A stretch of DNA of 64,000 bases, taken from assembly GCF_017316305.2 (NCBI RefSeq), contig NZ_CP147250.1, positions 2,851,001 through 2,915,000 of the forward strand, read 5' to 3'. This document shows, one piece after another, positions 25,106 through 34,021 of the stretch (its first letter is position 1; each line of letters begins with the position of its first letter). Source of the stretch: Enterococcus sp. DIV1094. Its GTDB lineage: Bacteria > Bacillota > Bacilli > Lactobacillales > Enterococcaceae. The position numbers and the translations under genes are program-made. Under the pieces are notes generated by a model. It was not told where the DNA came from, ran no database searches, and worked only from the letters and a program-made list of their open reading frames with translations.

Positions 25106-25486
25106 TCAGCGATCTTCCAAGTAGATGTTGATTTGCTGTGCGTCATCATACTCTAGTTGATCTGTTTCAAGCATTTCGATCAATTCTGCTTTCAAGTCTA
25201 CAGGAATCTCCCAGAAGCCGTCAATACATTTGAACAAACCAGAGTCATATTCTTGGAAAAATGGATAGATCGATAGAAATTCATCAAAAGACAGGTCCTG
25301 TTTTTCGTAATAGTCTTTGATAAACCCTTGATCAATCGCATGTTGTGTTGGAAGTCCAGTTTCTGTGATCAATTTCTTATCGACCATTGCTCGATAGAAT
25401 TCACCTTTGTCTACAGTAGGCTCGTTTTCTGTTTCCAAATAATACTTGATTCCTTGCTCGACTAATGGCGGATAAATAATTTCCAT
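25106..25486 (-). CDS. Hypothetical protein (126 aa)
   Basis: 126 acidic residues, predicted soluble. It starts MEIIYPPLVEQGIKYYLETE and ends QQINIYLEDR. AAGGAGGT is well spaced before the ATG. It follows rpmF by 30 bp and precedes the NusG-II gene by 39 bp, so it could share the Zur-controlled transcript. Family not recognised. Confidence 0.65.
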   Translation of the reverse strand: MEIIYPPLVEQGIKYYLETENEPTVDKGEFYRAMVDKKLITETGLPTQHAIDQGFIKDYYEKQDLSFDEFLSIYPFFQEYDSGLFKCIDGFWEIPVDLKAELIEMLETDQLEYDDAQQINIYLEDR

Positions 25487-25516
25487 CTCTTGAGACCTCC
25501 TTGAATGACTAATCGT

Positions 25517-25684
25517 TTATTCGATAACTTTTCGCCCTTTATAATAGCCCTTTAACGAAACATGATGACTTCGGCGATAATCACCGGACAACTCATCAAA
25601 AGAAATCTCTGGTTTGGATAGACGTTGATGTGTTCGACGTAAACGTTTTTTTGCTTTGGATGTTTTTCTTGCTGGTACTGCCAT
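25517..25684 (-). CDS. rpmF: Ribosomal protein bL32, zinc-independent form
   Basis: 55 residues, [19 protein letters not shown] at the start and [18 protein letters not shown] at the end. The two CxxC pairs that bind zinc in the standard bL32 are missing, so this is the zinc-free paralogue used under zinc limitation. AGGAGG is upstream. It sits 18 bp after rpsN with a Zur box ahead of both. Confidence 0.93.
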   Translation of the reverse strand: MAVPARKTSKAKKRLRRTHQRLSKPEISFDELSGDYRRSHHVSLKGYYKGRKVIE

Positions 25685-25702
25685 GACTGTTTTCCTCCTA
25701 TT

Positions 25703-25972
25703 TTACCAACTTGCTTTTTTAACTCCTGGGATCAATCCTTGATGAGCCAGTTCTCTAAACGTGATTCGAGACATCCCGAACTTCCTCATATAGCCACGAG
25801 GACGGCCATCCGTCAGGTCTCTTAATTTCAAACGATTAGGATTAGACTCTTTTGGTAACTTAGCTAACCCTTCATAATCTTTTGCTGCTTTTAACTCTTG
25901 ACGTTGTTCGCTATATTTATTGATCAAAGCTACTTGCTTATTCATTTTTGCAATTTTTGATTTTTTTGCCAC
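25703..25972 (-). CDS. rpsN: Ribosomal protein uS14, zinc-independent paralogue
   Basis: 89 residues, the long form of uS14 without the CxxC zinc ribbon of the 61-residue form. Conserved [20 protein letters not shown] and [11 protein letters not shown]. In Bacillus the equivalent gene is turned on by zinc shortage through Zur. The operator at 26009-26029 supports the same control here. Confidence 0.95.
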   Translation of the reverse strand: MAKKSKIAKMNKQVALINKYSEQRQELKAAKDYEGLAKLPKESNPNRLKLRDLTDGRPRGYMRKFGMSRITFRELAHQGLIPGVKKASW

Positions 25973-26008
25973 TAATATTCTGCTCCTTTATTTCACTTTA
26001 TATTATCC

Positions 26009-26029
26009 AAATCGTAATAATTACGTTTT
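26009..26029. promoter_or_regulatory. Zur operator
   Basis: AAATCGTAATAATTACG plus TTTT matches the Firmicutes Zur box AAATCGTAATNATTACGATTT with one or two mismatches. It is 37 bp before rpsN. Confidence 0.88.
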
Positions 26030-26128
26030 GAGTAGAACTACTTTACCACGTCTAGTTTGGTTTGTCAAAAAAGAAATACTAATCGGTCGAAATGAAGCAA
26101 GACCTTAAACTGACATCTTTTTAAATAT

Positions 26129-26177
26129 AAAAAAAGCCCCCTGACATGTATGAACTAAATACATCTTAGTGAGCTTT
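26129..26177 (-). terminator. Terminator of the YxeA-family gene
   Basis: Imperfect stem AAGCTCACTaAGATGTAT / ATACATgTCAGggggCTT followed by T's on the minus strand. Confidence 0.7.
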
Positions 26178-26227
26178 CATCCTATTAGTTTGTAATTAAT
26201 GTCAAATCAAATTTATCGACTGAAACA

Positions 26228-26587
26228 TTACGAGTTGAGTTTTTCCAATGCCTTCGCTGGCACTTCATTTTCTGGTATTTCACTCCAACCTTTTCCTTGA
26301 AGACCTTTTGCATCGATTTTTAAGTATTTATCTTGTTGTAACTCGCGATCAACCATTTTTTTCACTGTTTGCTGATTACCGGCTTCATCGTATCCATCAA
26401 AAGTATAGAGATAATCATTTCCTTTTTTATCGCCAGTACTCGTTTTAACATAATACTCTTTTACTTCTTTATCAGATAAAAAATTATCCGTTAATGCTTG
26501 AAATCCTTCTGTTTTTGATTCGATAAAAAATGCCCCTATTCCTAAAACAAGTGCAACTACCAATAATCCTTTGACTAGTTTACCCAT
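26228..26587 (-). CDS. YxeA family secreted protein
   Basis: 119 residues: an N-terminal hydrophobic helix (LVKGLLVVALVLGIGAFFI), then a YxeA/DUF1093-like domain with EYYVKTSTGDKKGNDYLYTF, GYDEAGNQQTVKKMV and KYLKIDAKGLQGKGW. The family consists of small exported or membrane-attached proteins of unknown role. The start is placed at ATG 26587; upstream GTG and ATG codons overlap the GTGGGA ribosome binding site. Confidence 0.82.
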   Translation of the reverse strand: MGKLVKGLLVVALVLGIGAFFIESKTEGFQALTDNFLSDKEVKEYYVKTSTGDKKGNDYLYTFDGYDEAGNQQTVKKMVDRELQQDKYLKIDAKGLQGKGWSEIPENEVPAKALEKLNS

Positions 26588-26736
26588 CACCATTCCCACT
26601 TTCTCATTCTTTTTTCTTTCTAAATCATACTAAATATGATGATGAGGCGAAATCTATTCTTCCTATGTTTAACTTACATTAACGTAATGAGCTTTTTTTA
26701 TAAGCCACTGCTCAAGCTTTCGCTAAAAATAGATAC

Positions 26737-26794
26737 TAAAAATAACCTGTAAAATCCAAAATAAGCAAAGTTATTCTGGGATTTTACAGGTTAT
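26737..26794 (-). terminator. Terminator of the C39-like peptidase gene
   Basis: 16-bp perfect stem ATAACCTGTAAAATCC / GGATTTTACAGGTTAT followed by TTTTTAG on the minus strand. Confidence 0.88.
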
Positions 26795-26848
26795 GAAAAA
26801 AGCGTTTTTTATGGACCCTATTTCGTACGTTTTTAAGTTTTACTGATT

Positions 26849-28237
26849 CTATCTAACGACTACCGCATATTTACGTGCATTGTAAATATTCTCAAATGTC
26901 GTTCGATTCATCCAATAAGAACCACTGATAGGATCTGAAACGTGGACTTGATTACTTCCTTTGTTGTACCCATCAAGAGTTACCGCATGGTTATTATTTG
27001 CTGCAACACCAAAATTCCAATTCCCCCAACGAATCGGTTGGAAATTGATCGTGACCCAAGCAACAACAGGATTTCCATTTTTGACTTCATTTAACAACGT
27101 ATTCATGGAGCTGCCCGAAATATTTTGGACATTTCCATACTTTTTGCCCCATGTCGTCAAAGGTGCAGGGTAAATTGCAGAGTACGTCCATGAATTTTCG
27201 ACAAAAGGACTACCGACAAAGCCGCTGTTCGGATTGCCATTTGGTGATTTAGGAATCGTGTTCAAGAATTGAGTCAAACTCCAGTTAGTGATTTTTCCTT
27301 TGTATTGAAGAGCTTGTAATAAAGAAGCCCCTTCACAGCCACTTGGTGCACCTAAAGCATACTGGTTATAATTTTTCACACCTAATAATTTATAGTCATC
27401 TTGACTTTGCTGCCCATTTCCAACCGCATACCAACCAACGCCTTCATAGACCCAACCTTGTTTTGTAATGATTTTTTTCTCGTTTTCATCTAATGTGTAA
27501 TGATGCCAGTTCACCCGTTTACTATATAAACGACTGACCGGGATAGCATTCGCGCCTTTATATGAGTACCAACCGATTCCTTCATATTTCCATCCTTGTT
27601 TCGTGATACTATCGCGTTCTTTTGCGTTCAATGTATAAAAATGTTCGCCATTATAACGATTGTACAAACGATACACTGGATCTCCATTTGTCGGAGCTTG
27701 CCACCCAACTCCTTCGTAATTCCAACCAATCCTTCTCAGATTATCCCGCTCGCCAGTATCTCTCGTATAAAAATGTTCACCACTGTGTGGATTGAACAAC
27801 CGATACATTGGGATCGTTTGCACTGCCGCACGAAAAAGTCTAGGTGAACCTTCGATCAACTCCTCTTTTGGCGCTTGCGTAACATCAGCTTCATTTTTAC
27901 CAGCTTTTTCCGGAGCTTCCAAAATCACCTCTACCCCATCGACGATTGCGGTTTGTGGTTGCTCTGGTTGCACTTCTGTTACTTCACTCGATTGTACTTG
28001 TTGTGTCTGTTGGGACTCTTGTGTCGGTATTACTGTTTCAGTCGTTCCTGTTTTCTGACTGACTTCATTTGCTTCTGTATTTTGGACTTGTGCGACTCCT
28101 GATGTTTGAGTTGATTCTGTGGTGGTATCCACTGTAGACGACTCTTCCGCAAACACTTGACTCATGCCAAACGAACTCGATAGAATAGCAACTATCATGC
28201 CCCCACATATACCTTTAGTGATAGATCCCCGTTTCAT
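26849..28237 (-). CDS. Secreted C39-like cysteine peptidase with three GEHFYT-type repeats
   Basis: 462 residues from ATG 28237 (AAGGAGG 6 nt upstream). Signal peptide about 1-30, cleavage after VFA. A disordered Thr/Gln/Glu/Val stretch covers 31-140. Three tandem repeats of about 40 residues follow at about 143-271, each with a RLYN..GEHFYT..GWxYEGVGW pattern (DUF5648-like, presumed wall or glycan binding). The C-terminal domain (about 282-462) is a C39-like papain fold with Cys301 in SGCEGASL, His417 in NNNHAVTLDGY and Asp435 in VSDP. Likely exported; target unknown. Confidence 0.85.
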   Translation of the reverse strand: MKRGSITKGICGGMIVAILSSSFGMSQVFAEESSTVDTTTESTQTSGVAQVQNTEANEVSQKTGTTETVIPTQESQQTQQVQSSEVTEVQPEQPQTAIVDGVEVILEAPEKAGKNEADVTQAPKEELIEGSPRLFRAAVQTIPMYRLFNPHSGEHFYTRDTGERDNLRRIGWNYEGVGWQAPTNGDPVYRLYNRYNGEHFYTLNAKERDSITKQGWKYEGIGWYSYKGANAIPVSRLYSKRVNWHHYTLDENEKKIITKQGWVYEGVGWYAVGNGQQSQDDYKLLGVKNYNQYALGAPSGCEGASLLQALQYKGKITNWSLTQFLNTIPKSPNGNPNSGFVGSPFVENSWTYSAIYPAPLTTWGKKYGNVQNISGSSMNTLLNEVKNGNPVVAWVTINFQPIRWGNWNFGVAANNNHAVTLDGYNKGSNQVHVSDPISGSYWMNRTTFENIYNARKYAVVVR

Positions 28238-28597
28238 CTTTTTCCTCCTTATAAATGAACAAAAAATAGCAATAGATTTTAACATATGATGTTATTCGAA
28301 AATATTATAACAATAGTAATATAAACTCTTGATTAAATTATACATGAATCTATTTTTTTGTCCGAGTAAAAAGATTGGTCAGAAATAAATGAAAAGCAAG
28401 ACTATTCCATTTATCACATACGAGGAAATAACAAAAAAATCTGAAATAGAAGTACTTACTTCGTATTCCAGATTTCTTTAGTTGAATTATTGATCTTAAT
28501 TGATAGAAACTACCTATTATCTCGTTTTTATTTTCAATTAACTTAAAAATTTATATCTAACCTTTAAATTAATAAGTAGTTATATCTTGATTATTCT
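28238..28597. other. Intergenic region with the Fic gene terminator
   Basis: 360 bp of AT-rich DNA. It holds the hairpin at 28433-28476 and presumably the peptidase promoter. No other feature seen. Confidence 0.5.
28433..28476 (-). terminator. Terminator of the Fic gene
   Basis: Minus-strand stem AAATCTGGAATAC..AAGTA / TACTTctaTTTCAGATTT followed by T's. Confidence 0.8.
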
Positions 28598-29734
28598 CTA
28601 CCCAAGAATACGTAACAAATCATAATTAACATATACCTTATTTTTTCTTTTAGCTTTATCTACATCAATTAGTTTCAAATCAACTAAGTGATTTAAGCCA
28701 TTTCTTGCAGTTGAAACGCCAATACCTAGATTACTCGCAACTTCACTAACTGTAATATATGGTTTATTAAAAGTAGCCATCCATATATGATTGATTTTTC
28801 CGCTTTGTGAGTTAATTTCTTTAATACCAATTCTTGCTAACTCTGTAATACTCTCTAGCTTATGCAACATACTATCTGACATCCTTTGGCAAGTATCCAA
28901 AAAAAAGTCAATCCAGCCGAACCAGTCTGCTTCTTTTCCGCGAACGCCATTTAGATAATTATAGTATCGTAAACGTTCTTTTTCTAGCTCCTCACTTACA
29001 AAAAATACAGGATGTTTTATCAAACCATCTTTCATTGTACTGAGTACAATCAAGATTCTTCCCATTCGCTCATTTCCATCTAAAAAAGGATGGATTGATT
29101 CAAATTGCGCATGCAAAATTGCTGTTTTAATTAGCGGATCAGAATTCTCATCTAGTAAATATTCCATATCTGAAACATCCTTATGTTCAAAAGAATGGTG
29201 TTCTTCTCCATTAATATAATACTCTAAGTTCGTCATGTATTCTCCAATTTCGTGCGCACCAATTGGAATATATACTGCGTCCTCCATTTTATTAGTAGGG
29301 CCAATAAAATTTTGAATTGTTCGAAACTCGCCTGCAGAAGAAGTAGTTCCACGAGTGTTTTTCCCCATTAGAACAGCATGTAGCTGCTTAATCAAGCGTG
29401 ACGAAATTGGCATTCCATTAGTAATTAAATCGATTCCTTCAGATAAGGCTCTCATATAATTTTCTACTTCAATTGCCTCGGTACTTTTATTTTTCTTAGT
29501 TGCGTCTTCAATCATATCTGCAAAGGTCACTTGAGTCCCTTCAATTCTTGTAGATTGCACAGATTCATTAAGTGTCAGCATTTGTATTAGTTGAGAATTT
29601 ACGATAGAATGCTCTAGCTCTGAGTTCAACTTGCCTACTGTAGATTTTATTTTCGCTATTTTTCTGTAAAGTTTCAATGCCTGTTCCATAGTTACTTTGG
29701 GTGGAAGTAATTCAACTCCTTTAATTGCAACCAT
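28598..29734 (-). CDS. Fic family protein with C-terminal winged helix
   Basis: 378 residues. N-terminal Fic_N region holds the self-inhibition motif SxxxEG as STRIEG (about residue 62). The Fic core carries HPFLDGNERMGR, where the usual HPFxDGNGRxGR has Gly replaced by Glu at the anion-hole neighbour. The C-terminal 70 residues form a winged helix (YITVSEVASNLGIGVSTARN). Fic enzymes transfer AMP to Ser/Thr/Tyr of partner proteins; with the Glu substitution activity may differ. GGAGGT precedes the ATG. It is not paired with an antitoxin gene; the inhibitory motif is internal. Confidence 0.9.
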   Translation of the reverse strand: MVAIKGVELLPPKVTMEQALKLYRKIAKIKSTVGKLNSELEHSIVNSQLIQMLTLNESVQSTRIEGTQVTFADMIEDATKKNKSTEAIEVENYMRALSEGIDLITNGMPISSRLIKQLHAVLMGKNTRGTTSSAGEFRTIQNFIGPTNKMEDAVYIPIGAHEIGEYMTNLEYYINGEEHHSFEHKDVSDMEYLLDENSDPLIKTAILHAQFESIHPFLDGNERMGRILIVLSTMKDGLIKHPVFFVSEELEKERLRYYNYLNGVRGKEADWFGWIDFFLDTCQRMSDSMLHKLESITELARIGIKEINSQSGKINHIWMATFNKPYITVSEVASNLGIGVSTARNGLNHLVDLKLIDVDKAKRKNKVYVNYDLLRILG

Positions 29735-29770
29735 CTTTGACCTCCATAGAATTTGATAAGCAAATTATCT

Positions 29771-29813
29771 CATTCTATTTGATCAATATTAACCTTTTTA
29801 ATCAAATAGAATG
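29771..29813. promoter_or_regulatory. Large palindrome upstream of the Fic gene
   Basis: Perfect 13-bp arms CATTCTATTTGAT / ATCAAATAGAATG separated by 17 nt, starting 37 bp before the Fic ATG. It could be an operator, perhaps for the winged helix of the Fic protein itself, or a hairpin in its leader. Confidence 0.55.
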
Positions 29814-29906
29814 AAATGAGGTTTATAAATATATAATAATACCTGATTTTTGAGCATAGGGCTTTTCCTCATTAAAGAAACCGTTTCTTTTAGAATTCAA
29901 ATACGC

Positions 29907-29951
29907 AAAAAAAATCAATCTAAGCATAAAGACTCAGGTTGATTCTTTTTT
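29907..29951. terminator. Bidirectional intrinsic terminator
   Basis: AAAAAAATCAATCTAAG / CTcAGGTTGATTcTTTTTT stem with A- and T-runs on both sides. Confidence 0.75.
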
Positions 29952-30099
29952 AAAATCTATTAACTAACTATTTACTATTAAATATGAATCTTTAGTTCTT
30001 GTTCTTTTTCTTTTTCCAGTAACAATTGTTTAGCTTAGATTAATTGGAGTATATATGTAAGATTCTCTCTTTTCCCCACTCATATTTGTATTATCATAA

Positions 30100-30219
30100 C
30101 TATACTAACCACATGTCGATTGTTTTCTCATCATATATTTTTTTATCCAGAGGAACATAGAAGCCATTCATTCGCAACTCTTTCAAAATACAATCCATAT
30201 CTTGTTTATATCCTCTATT
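30100..30219 (-). pseudogene. Fragment of an unidentified gene
   Basis: Minus-strand frame ending at TAG 30100 reads NRGYKQDMDCILKELRMNGF then YVPLDKKIYDEKTIDMWLV, protein-like in composition. Stops lie just upstream and no ribosome binding site is present, so it is probably the 3' remnant of a lost gene. Confidence 0.4.
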
Positions 30220-30361
30220 TGCCTATTTTTAGCGAGGTAATAAGTCTGACTTTTTTAATATAACCTATATAGTCTTTTAAAATAAATCAAGTTTCATCAT
30301 CACTCTATTCTAAAATGCATAATCACGACTCACTTAACCTTTTAGAATAAGATTGTTAAAA

Positions 30362-30625
30362 TCAAGAGGTTCGAAACTGAACAAATATATCAAAATCATC
30401 TTTTGGCATTTCACCAGTAAACTCTGAGATTTGCTTGTAAATTTTATCTTTTCGTTCTTGATCTATTTCTAAACTATTTATTTCGTCTTTATTAATGATA
30501 TAAAGGTCACCAGATCTAATTAATTTTCTAGTCATTGTAATTAAAGATTCTTCAAATTCCTGTGTCCAGTCCGGTTCTACTATTTCTGCAATGGTATCAA
30601 TTATTAAAGATAAAGATACTTTCAT
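30362..30625 (-). CDS. Hypothetical protein (87 aa)
   Basis: 87 residues from ATG 30625, MKVSLSLIIDTIAEIVEPDW to DDFDIFVQFRTS, acidic, predicted soluble and mainly helical. TTGGAG lies 10-11 nt before this start; an earlier start at 30712 would place the lepA terminator inside the gene. A TATAAT-like -10 (minus strand, near 30677) lies in the gap. Family not recognised. Confidence 0.55.
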   Translation of the reverse strand: MKVSLSLIIDTIAEIVEPDWTQEFEESLITMTRKLIRSGDLYIINKDEINSLEIDQERKDKIYKQISEFTGEMPKDDFDIFVQFRTS

Positions 30626-30684
30626 GTGGTAGCAACTCCAATCTTTAGATAGTTTAGGATATTTATGATTTACCTCTATTATAG

Positions 30685-30728
30685 TAAAAATAAACCTTAA
30701 CGACATCTTCAAAATGATGTCGTTAAGG
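30685..30728 (-). terminator. Terminator of lepA
   Basis: Perfect 13-bp stem CCTTAACGACATC / GATGTCGTTAAGG, then TTTATTTTT on the minus strand. Confidence 0.9.
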
Positions 30729-30799
30729 TCTTCTAAATATATCCAACTTTATTGCGCGGAACTGTTCGATTAATTCTCTTTAATAGAACTCAGCCCTTA

Positions 30800-32635
30800 C
30801 TATTTCTTCGGTTCATCCTCATCCATTTTCAGAACAGCCATGAAAGCTTCTTGTGGGACTTCGACGTTACCGATTTGTTTCATTCGTTTCTTACCTTCTT
30901 TTTGTTTTTCAAGAAGTTTACGTTTACGGGAAACGTCACCACCGTAACATTTTGCCAATACGTTTTTACGTAAGGCTTTGATGTCTGAACGGGCAACGAT
31001 TTTTTGACCGATTGCTGCTTGGATCGGTACTTCGAATTGTTGACGAGGGATCAATTTTTTCAGTTTTTCAACGATTGCTTTTCCACGTTCATACGCAAAA
31101 TCACGGTGAACGATGAAGCTTAGTGCATCGACTTTTTCAGCATTTAGCAAAATATCCATTTTGACTAGCTTGCTCTTTTGATACCCTGACATTTCGTAAT
31201 CAAGTGAGGCGTAGCCTTTTGTACTTGATTTTAGTTTGTCGAAGAAATCAAAAACGATCTCTGACAATGGCAAGTTATAAACGACGTTGACACGGTAATC
31301 ATCTAAATAGTCCATCGTGATAAAATCGCCACGTTTGCGTTGGGAAAGTTCCATGACTGCACCAACGTACTCATTAGGAACCATGATCTGTGCTTTGACA
31401 AAAGGTTCTTCAACATCTTGGATCGTTACTGGTTCTGGGAAATCAGCAGGGTTATCGACGACGACCATTGAACCGTCTGTTTTATTGACATGATAGATTA
31501 CTGATGGTGCTGTCGTGATCAATTCAAGATTGAATTCACGTTCCAGACGTTCTTGGACAACATCCATGTGAAGCAATCCTAAGAAACCACAACGGAAACC
31601 AAAGCCAAGTGCTTGTGATGTTTCTGGTTCAAACTGCAACGCAGCATCGTTCAGTTGAAGTTTTTCCAAGGCTTCACGTAAATCATTGTAACGTGATGTG
31701 TCGATCGGGTACAACCCACAATAGACCATTGGATTCATTTTACGATAGCCAGGCAATGCTTCAGCAGCTGGGTTATCCGCCAGTGTCACTGTGTCCCCCA
31801 CACTTGTATCTTGGACTGTTTTAATGCTGGCAGTGATATAACCAACATCACCGACCATCAAGAAGTCACGAGCAATCGTTTTTGGTGAGAACACGCCGAC
31901 TTCAGTTACATCGAACGTTTTACCATTACTCATCAACTTGATTTTATCACCTGGTTTGACCATACCGTCAGTAATACGGACGTTCAATACGACCCCACGG
32001 TAACTGTCATAGACAGAATCAAAAATCAATGCTTTCAAAGGTGCTTCGATATCGCCAGAAGGTGCTGGTACATATTCAACGACTTGTTCCAGTATTTCTT
32101 CAATACCGATCCCAGCTTTTGCACTTGCTAACACTGCTTCACTGGCATCAATACCGATCACTTCTTCGATTTCATTACGTACACGCTCTGGATCTGCGGC
32201 TGGTAGATCGATTTTATTGATGACTGGTAAAATTTCTAGGTCATTGTCTAATGCCAAATAAACATTGGCTAATGTTTGTGCTTCAATTCCTTGTGCGGCA
32301 TCCACGACTAAGACGGCGCCTTCACAGGCAGCCAAGCTTCGTGATACTTCATAGGTAAAATCGACGTGCCCTGGGGTGTCGATCAAATGGAAGATATACG
32401 TTTCGCCATTTTTTGCAGTATAGTTCAATTCTACGGCATTTAGTTTGATCGTGATCCCACGTTCGCGTTCTAAATCCATGGAGTCTAATAACTGATCTTG
32501 CATTTCACGAGACGTCACAGTGTTCGTCTTTTCCAAAATCCGATCGGCCAATGTTGATTTCCCATGGTCGATATGAGCAATGATCGAAAAATTTCGAATT
32601 TGCTCTTGGCGTTGTCTCATTTTCTTTATATCCAT
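30800..32635 (-). CDS. lepA: Elongation factor 4 (LepA)
   Basis: 611 residues from ATG 32635, set by GAGGAG 5 nt upstream. Translational GTPase that acts on stalled or mis-translocated ribosomes. G1 [15 protein letters not shown]2/switch region [13 protein letters not shown]3 DTPGHVDF, G4 [11 protein letters not shown]. The LepA-specific C-terminal domain ends [20 protein letters not shown] and KMDEDEPKK. Monocistronic, closed by the terminator at 30685. Confidence 0.97.
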   Translation of the reverse strand: MDIKKMRQRQEQIRNFSIIAHIDHGKSTLADRILEKTNTVTSREMQDQLLDSMDLERERGITIKLNAVELNYTAKNGETYIFHLIDTPGHVDFTYEVSRSLAACEGAVLVVDAAQGIEAQTLANVYLALDNDLEILPVINKIDLPAADPERVRNEIEEVIGIDASEAVLASAKAGIGIEEILEQVVEYVPAPSGDIEAPLKALIFDSVYDSYRGVVLNVRITDGMVKPGDKIKLMSNGKTFDVTEVGVFSPKTIARDFLMVGDVGYITASIKTVQDTSVGDTVTLADNPAAEALPGYRKMNPMVYCGLYPIDTSRYNDLREALEKLQLNDAALQFEPETSQALGFGFRCGFLGLLHMDVVQERLEREFNLELITTAPSVIYHVNKTDGSMVVVDNPADFPEPVTIQDVEEPFVKAQIMVPNEYVGAVMELSQRKRGDFITMDYLDDYRVNVVYNLPLSEIVFDFFDKLKSSTKGYASLDYEMSGYQKSKLVKMDILLNAEKVDALSFIVHRDFAYERGKAIVEKLKKLIPRQQFEVPIQAAIGQKIVARSDIKALRKNVLAKCYGGDVSRKRKLLEKQKEGKKRMKQIGNVEVPQEAFMAVLKMDEDEPKK

Positions 32636-32707
32636 AGCGTCTCCTCTTTTCATATAATCAGCACTTTTCATTATACCAACGAAAAGGAGGAATTTAAAGA
32701 CTTTTTC

Positions 32708-32734
32708 CTTCTAAGGACTTTAGAAGTTTTTTTT
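32708..32734 (+). terminator. Terminator-like hairpin upstream of the acetyltransferase gene
   Basis: CTTCTAA-ggac-TTTAGAAG followed by eight T's on the plus strand, between the divergent lepA and acetyltransferase genes. No plus-strand gene ends here. Confidence 0.5.
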
Positions 32735-32783
32735 AGAAACTTTTGTTATACTGTGAACAAGCAAATAAATTGGAGTTGAAAAA

Positions 32784-34001
32784 ATGGACCAAACAGATTT
32801 TAGAGAAAATTTTGAGTTGAAGCCTGTCACGGAGGAACATGTTGACCAGTTCAATGAGTTACTCTCCTATGTTTTTCAAGTCACTGACTCAGATATTGAA
32901 GAAAGTGGTTTTGAAAACAAACGGGAATTCGTGCGTTCAAAGCGACCGATCCTGGAGTTATCCAATGTATTCGGTTGGTTTCATAAAGAAAAACTGATTT
33001 CTCAAATCGCGATCTATCCTTGTGAAGTCAATATCCACGGAACACATTACCAAATGGGTGGTGTGACTGGTGTCGGCACCTATCCTGAATACGCTAATCA
33101 TGGATTGATGCAAGACTTGATCATCGTGGCTTTAGACAACATGCGTAAAAATAAACAGTGGATCTCTTATCTCTATCCTTACAACATTCCCTACTACAGG
33201 CGTAAAGGTTGGGAAATTATGTCAGATAAGTTATCCTTTAAAATACGTGATACGCAGCTACCTAAACAAGTGCCTGTTTCTGGTATTGTTGAACGAGTAC
33301 CTGTCGATCACGAAGATGTTTTTCGAGTGTATCAACAATTTGCCAGTAAAAATCACGGAGCATTGTTCTGTAGTGCGTTTCACTGGGAAGAATATTGGCG
33401 TTTCGAAAATGAAGAAGAACGAACTGCGGCGATCTATTATAATAGCAACAATGAACCAACTGGTGTACTGTTTTATTGGGTCGCAGAAGAAGTATTCCAC
33501 GTGAAAGAGATGTTTTATCTGAATCAAGAAGCACGGAACGGATTGTGGAATTTTATCTCTGCCCACTTCTCCATGGTTTATTGGGTACATGGTGATATCT
33601 ATAAAAATGAACCACTTGCTTTCTTGTTAGAAGATAGCCAGATCAAAGAACAGATCGAGCCTTATTTTATGGCAAGGATCGTTGACGTGAAAGAATTTAT
33701 CCAGCGATTTCCTTTTTCTGGTACAGCAGAAGATTTCCATTTTGTCGTGGAAGATGCCGTTGCACCTTGGAATAATGGTGTGTTCGGCTTGAGTTGGCAA
33801 AATGGTGATCTATCGATCGTTGATGAACCGATCGGGCGAGAAGTTCGCTTAGATATCCAAACTTTGACGTGCCTAATGATGAATTATCGTCGTGCTTCTT
33901 ATCTTGCTCGAATCGAGCGTTTAACAACTGACGAGGAGATGGTCAAGATACTTGAACAGATCATCCCGAACATGGAAGCTTACTTCAGTGACTATTTCTA
34001 A
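32784..34001 (+). CDS. Eis-like GNAT acetyltransferase
   Basis: 405 residues. Two tandem GNAT-like folds followed by a sterol-carrier-type C-terminal domain, the layout of the Eis family (the enterococcal member EF_1021 has a solved structure). The acetyl-CoA loop region is GVTGVGTYPEYANHGLMQDL; a tyrosine-rich stretch ISYLYPYNIPYYRRKGWE follows. The terminal carboxylate ends YFSDYF, as in Eis where the C-terminus acts in catalysis. Substrates may be amines or aminoglycosides; unproven. TTGGAG precedes the ATG. Confidence 0.9.
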   Translation: MDQTDFRENFELKPVTEEHVDQFNELLSYVFQVTDSDIEESGFENKREFVRSKRPILELSNVFGWFHKEKLISQIAIYPCEVNIHGTHYQMGGVTGVGTYPEYANHGLMQDLIIVALDNMRKNKQWISYLYPYNIPYYRRKGWEIMSDKLSFKIRDTQLPKQVPVSGIVERVPVDHEDVFRVYQQFASKNHGALFCSAFHWEEYWRFENEEERTAAIYYNSNNEPTGVLFYWVAEEVFHVKEMFYLNQEARNGLWNFISAHFSMVYWVHGDIYKNEPLAFLLEDSQIKEQIEPYFMARIVDVKEFIQRFPFSGTAEDFHFVVEDAVAPWNNGVFGLSWQNGDLSIVDEPIGREVRLDIQTLTCLMMNYRRASYLARIERLTTDEEMVKILEQIIPNMEAYFSDYF

Positions 34002-34021
34002 TATTAAGGAGACTGAAACAA

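Larger units (their letters stand above)
29814..30361. other. Gene-poor region with a terminator and a coding remnant
   Basis: About 550 bp without an intact gene. It holds a bidirectional hairpin (29907-29951), a short minus-strand coding-like stretch near 29985-30040 (QLLLEKEKEQELKIHI then stop), and the remnant at 30100-30219. It looks like decayed accessory DNA. Confidence 0.5.
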
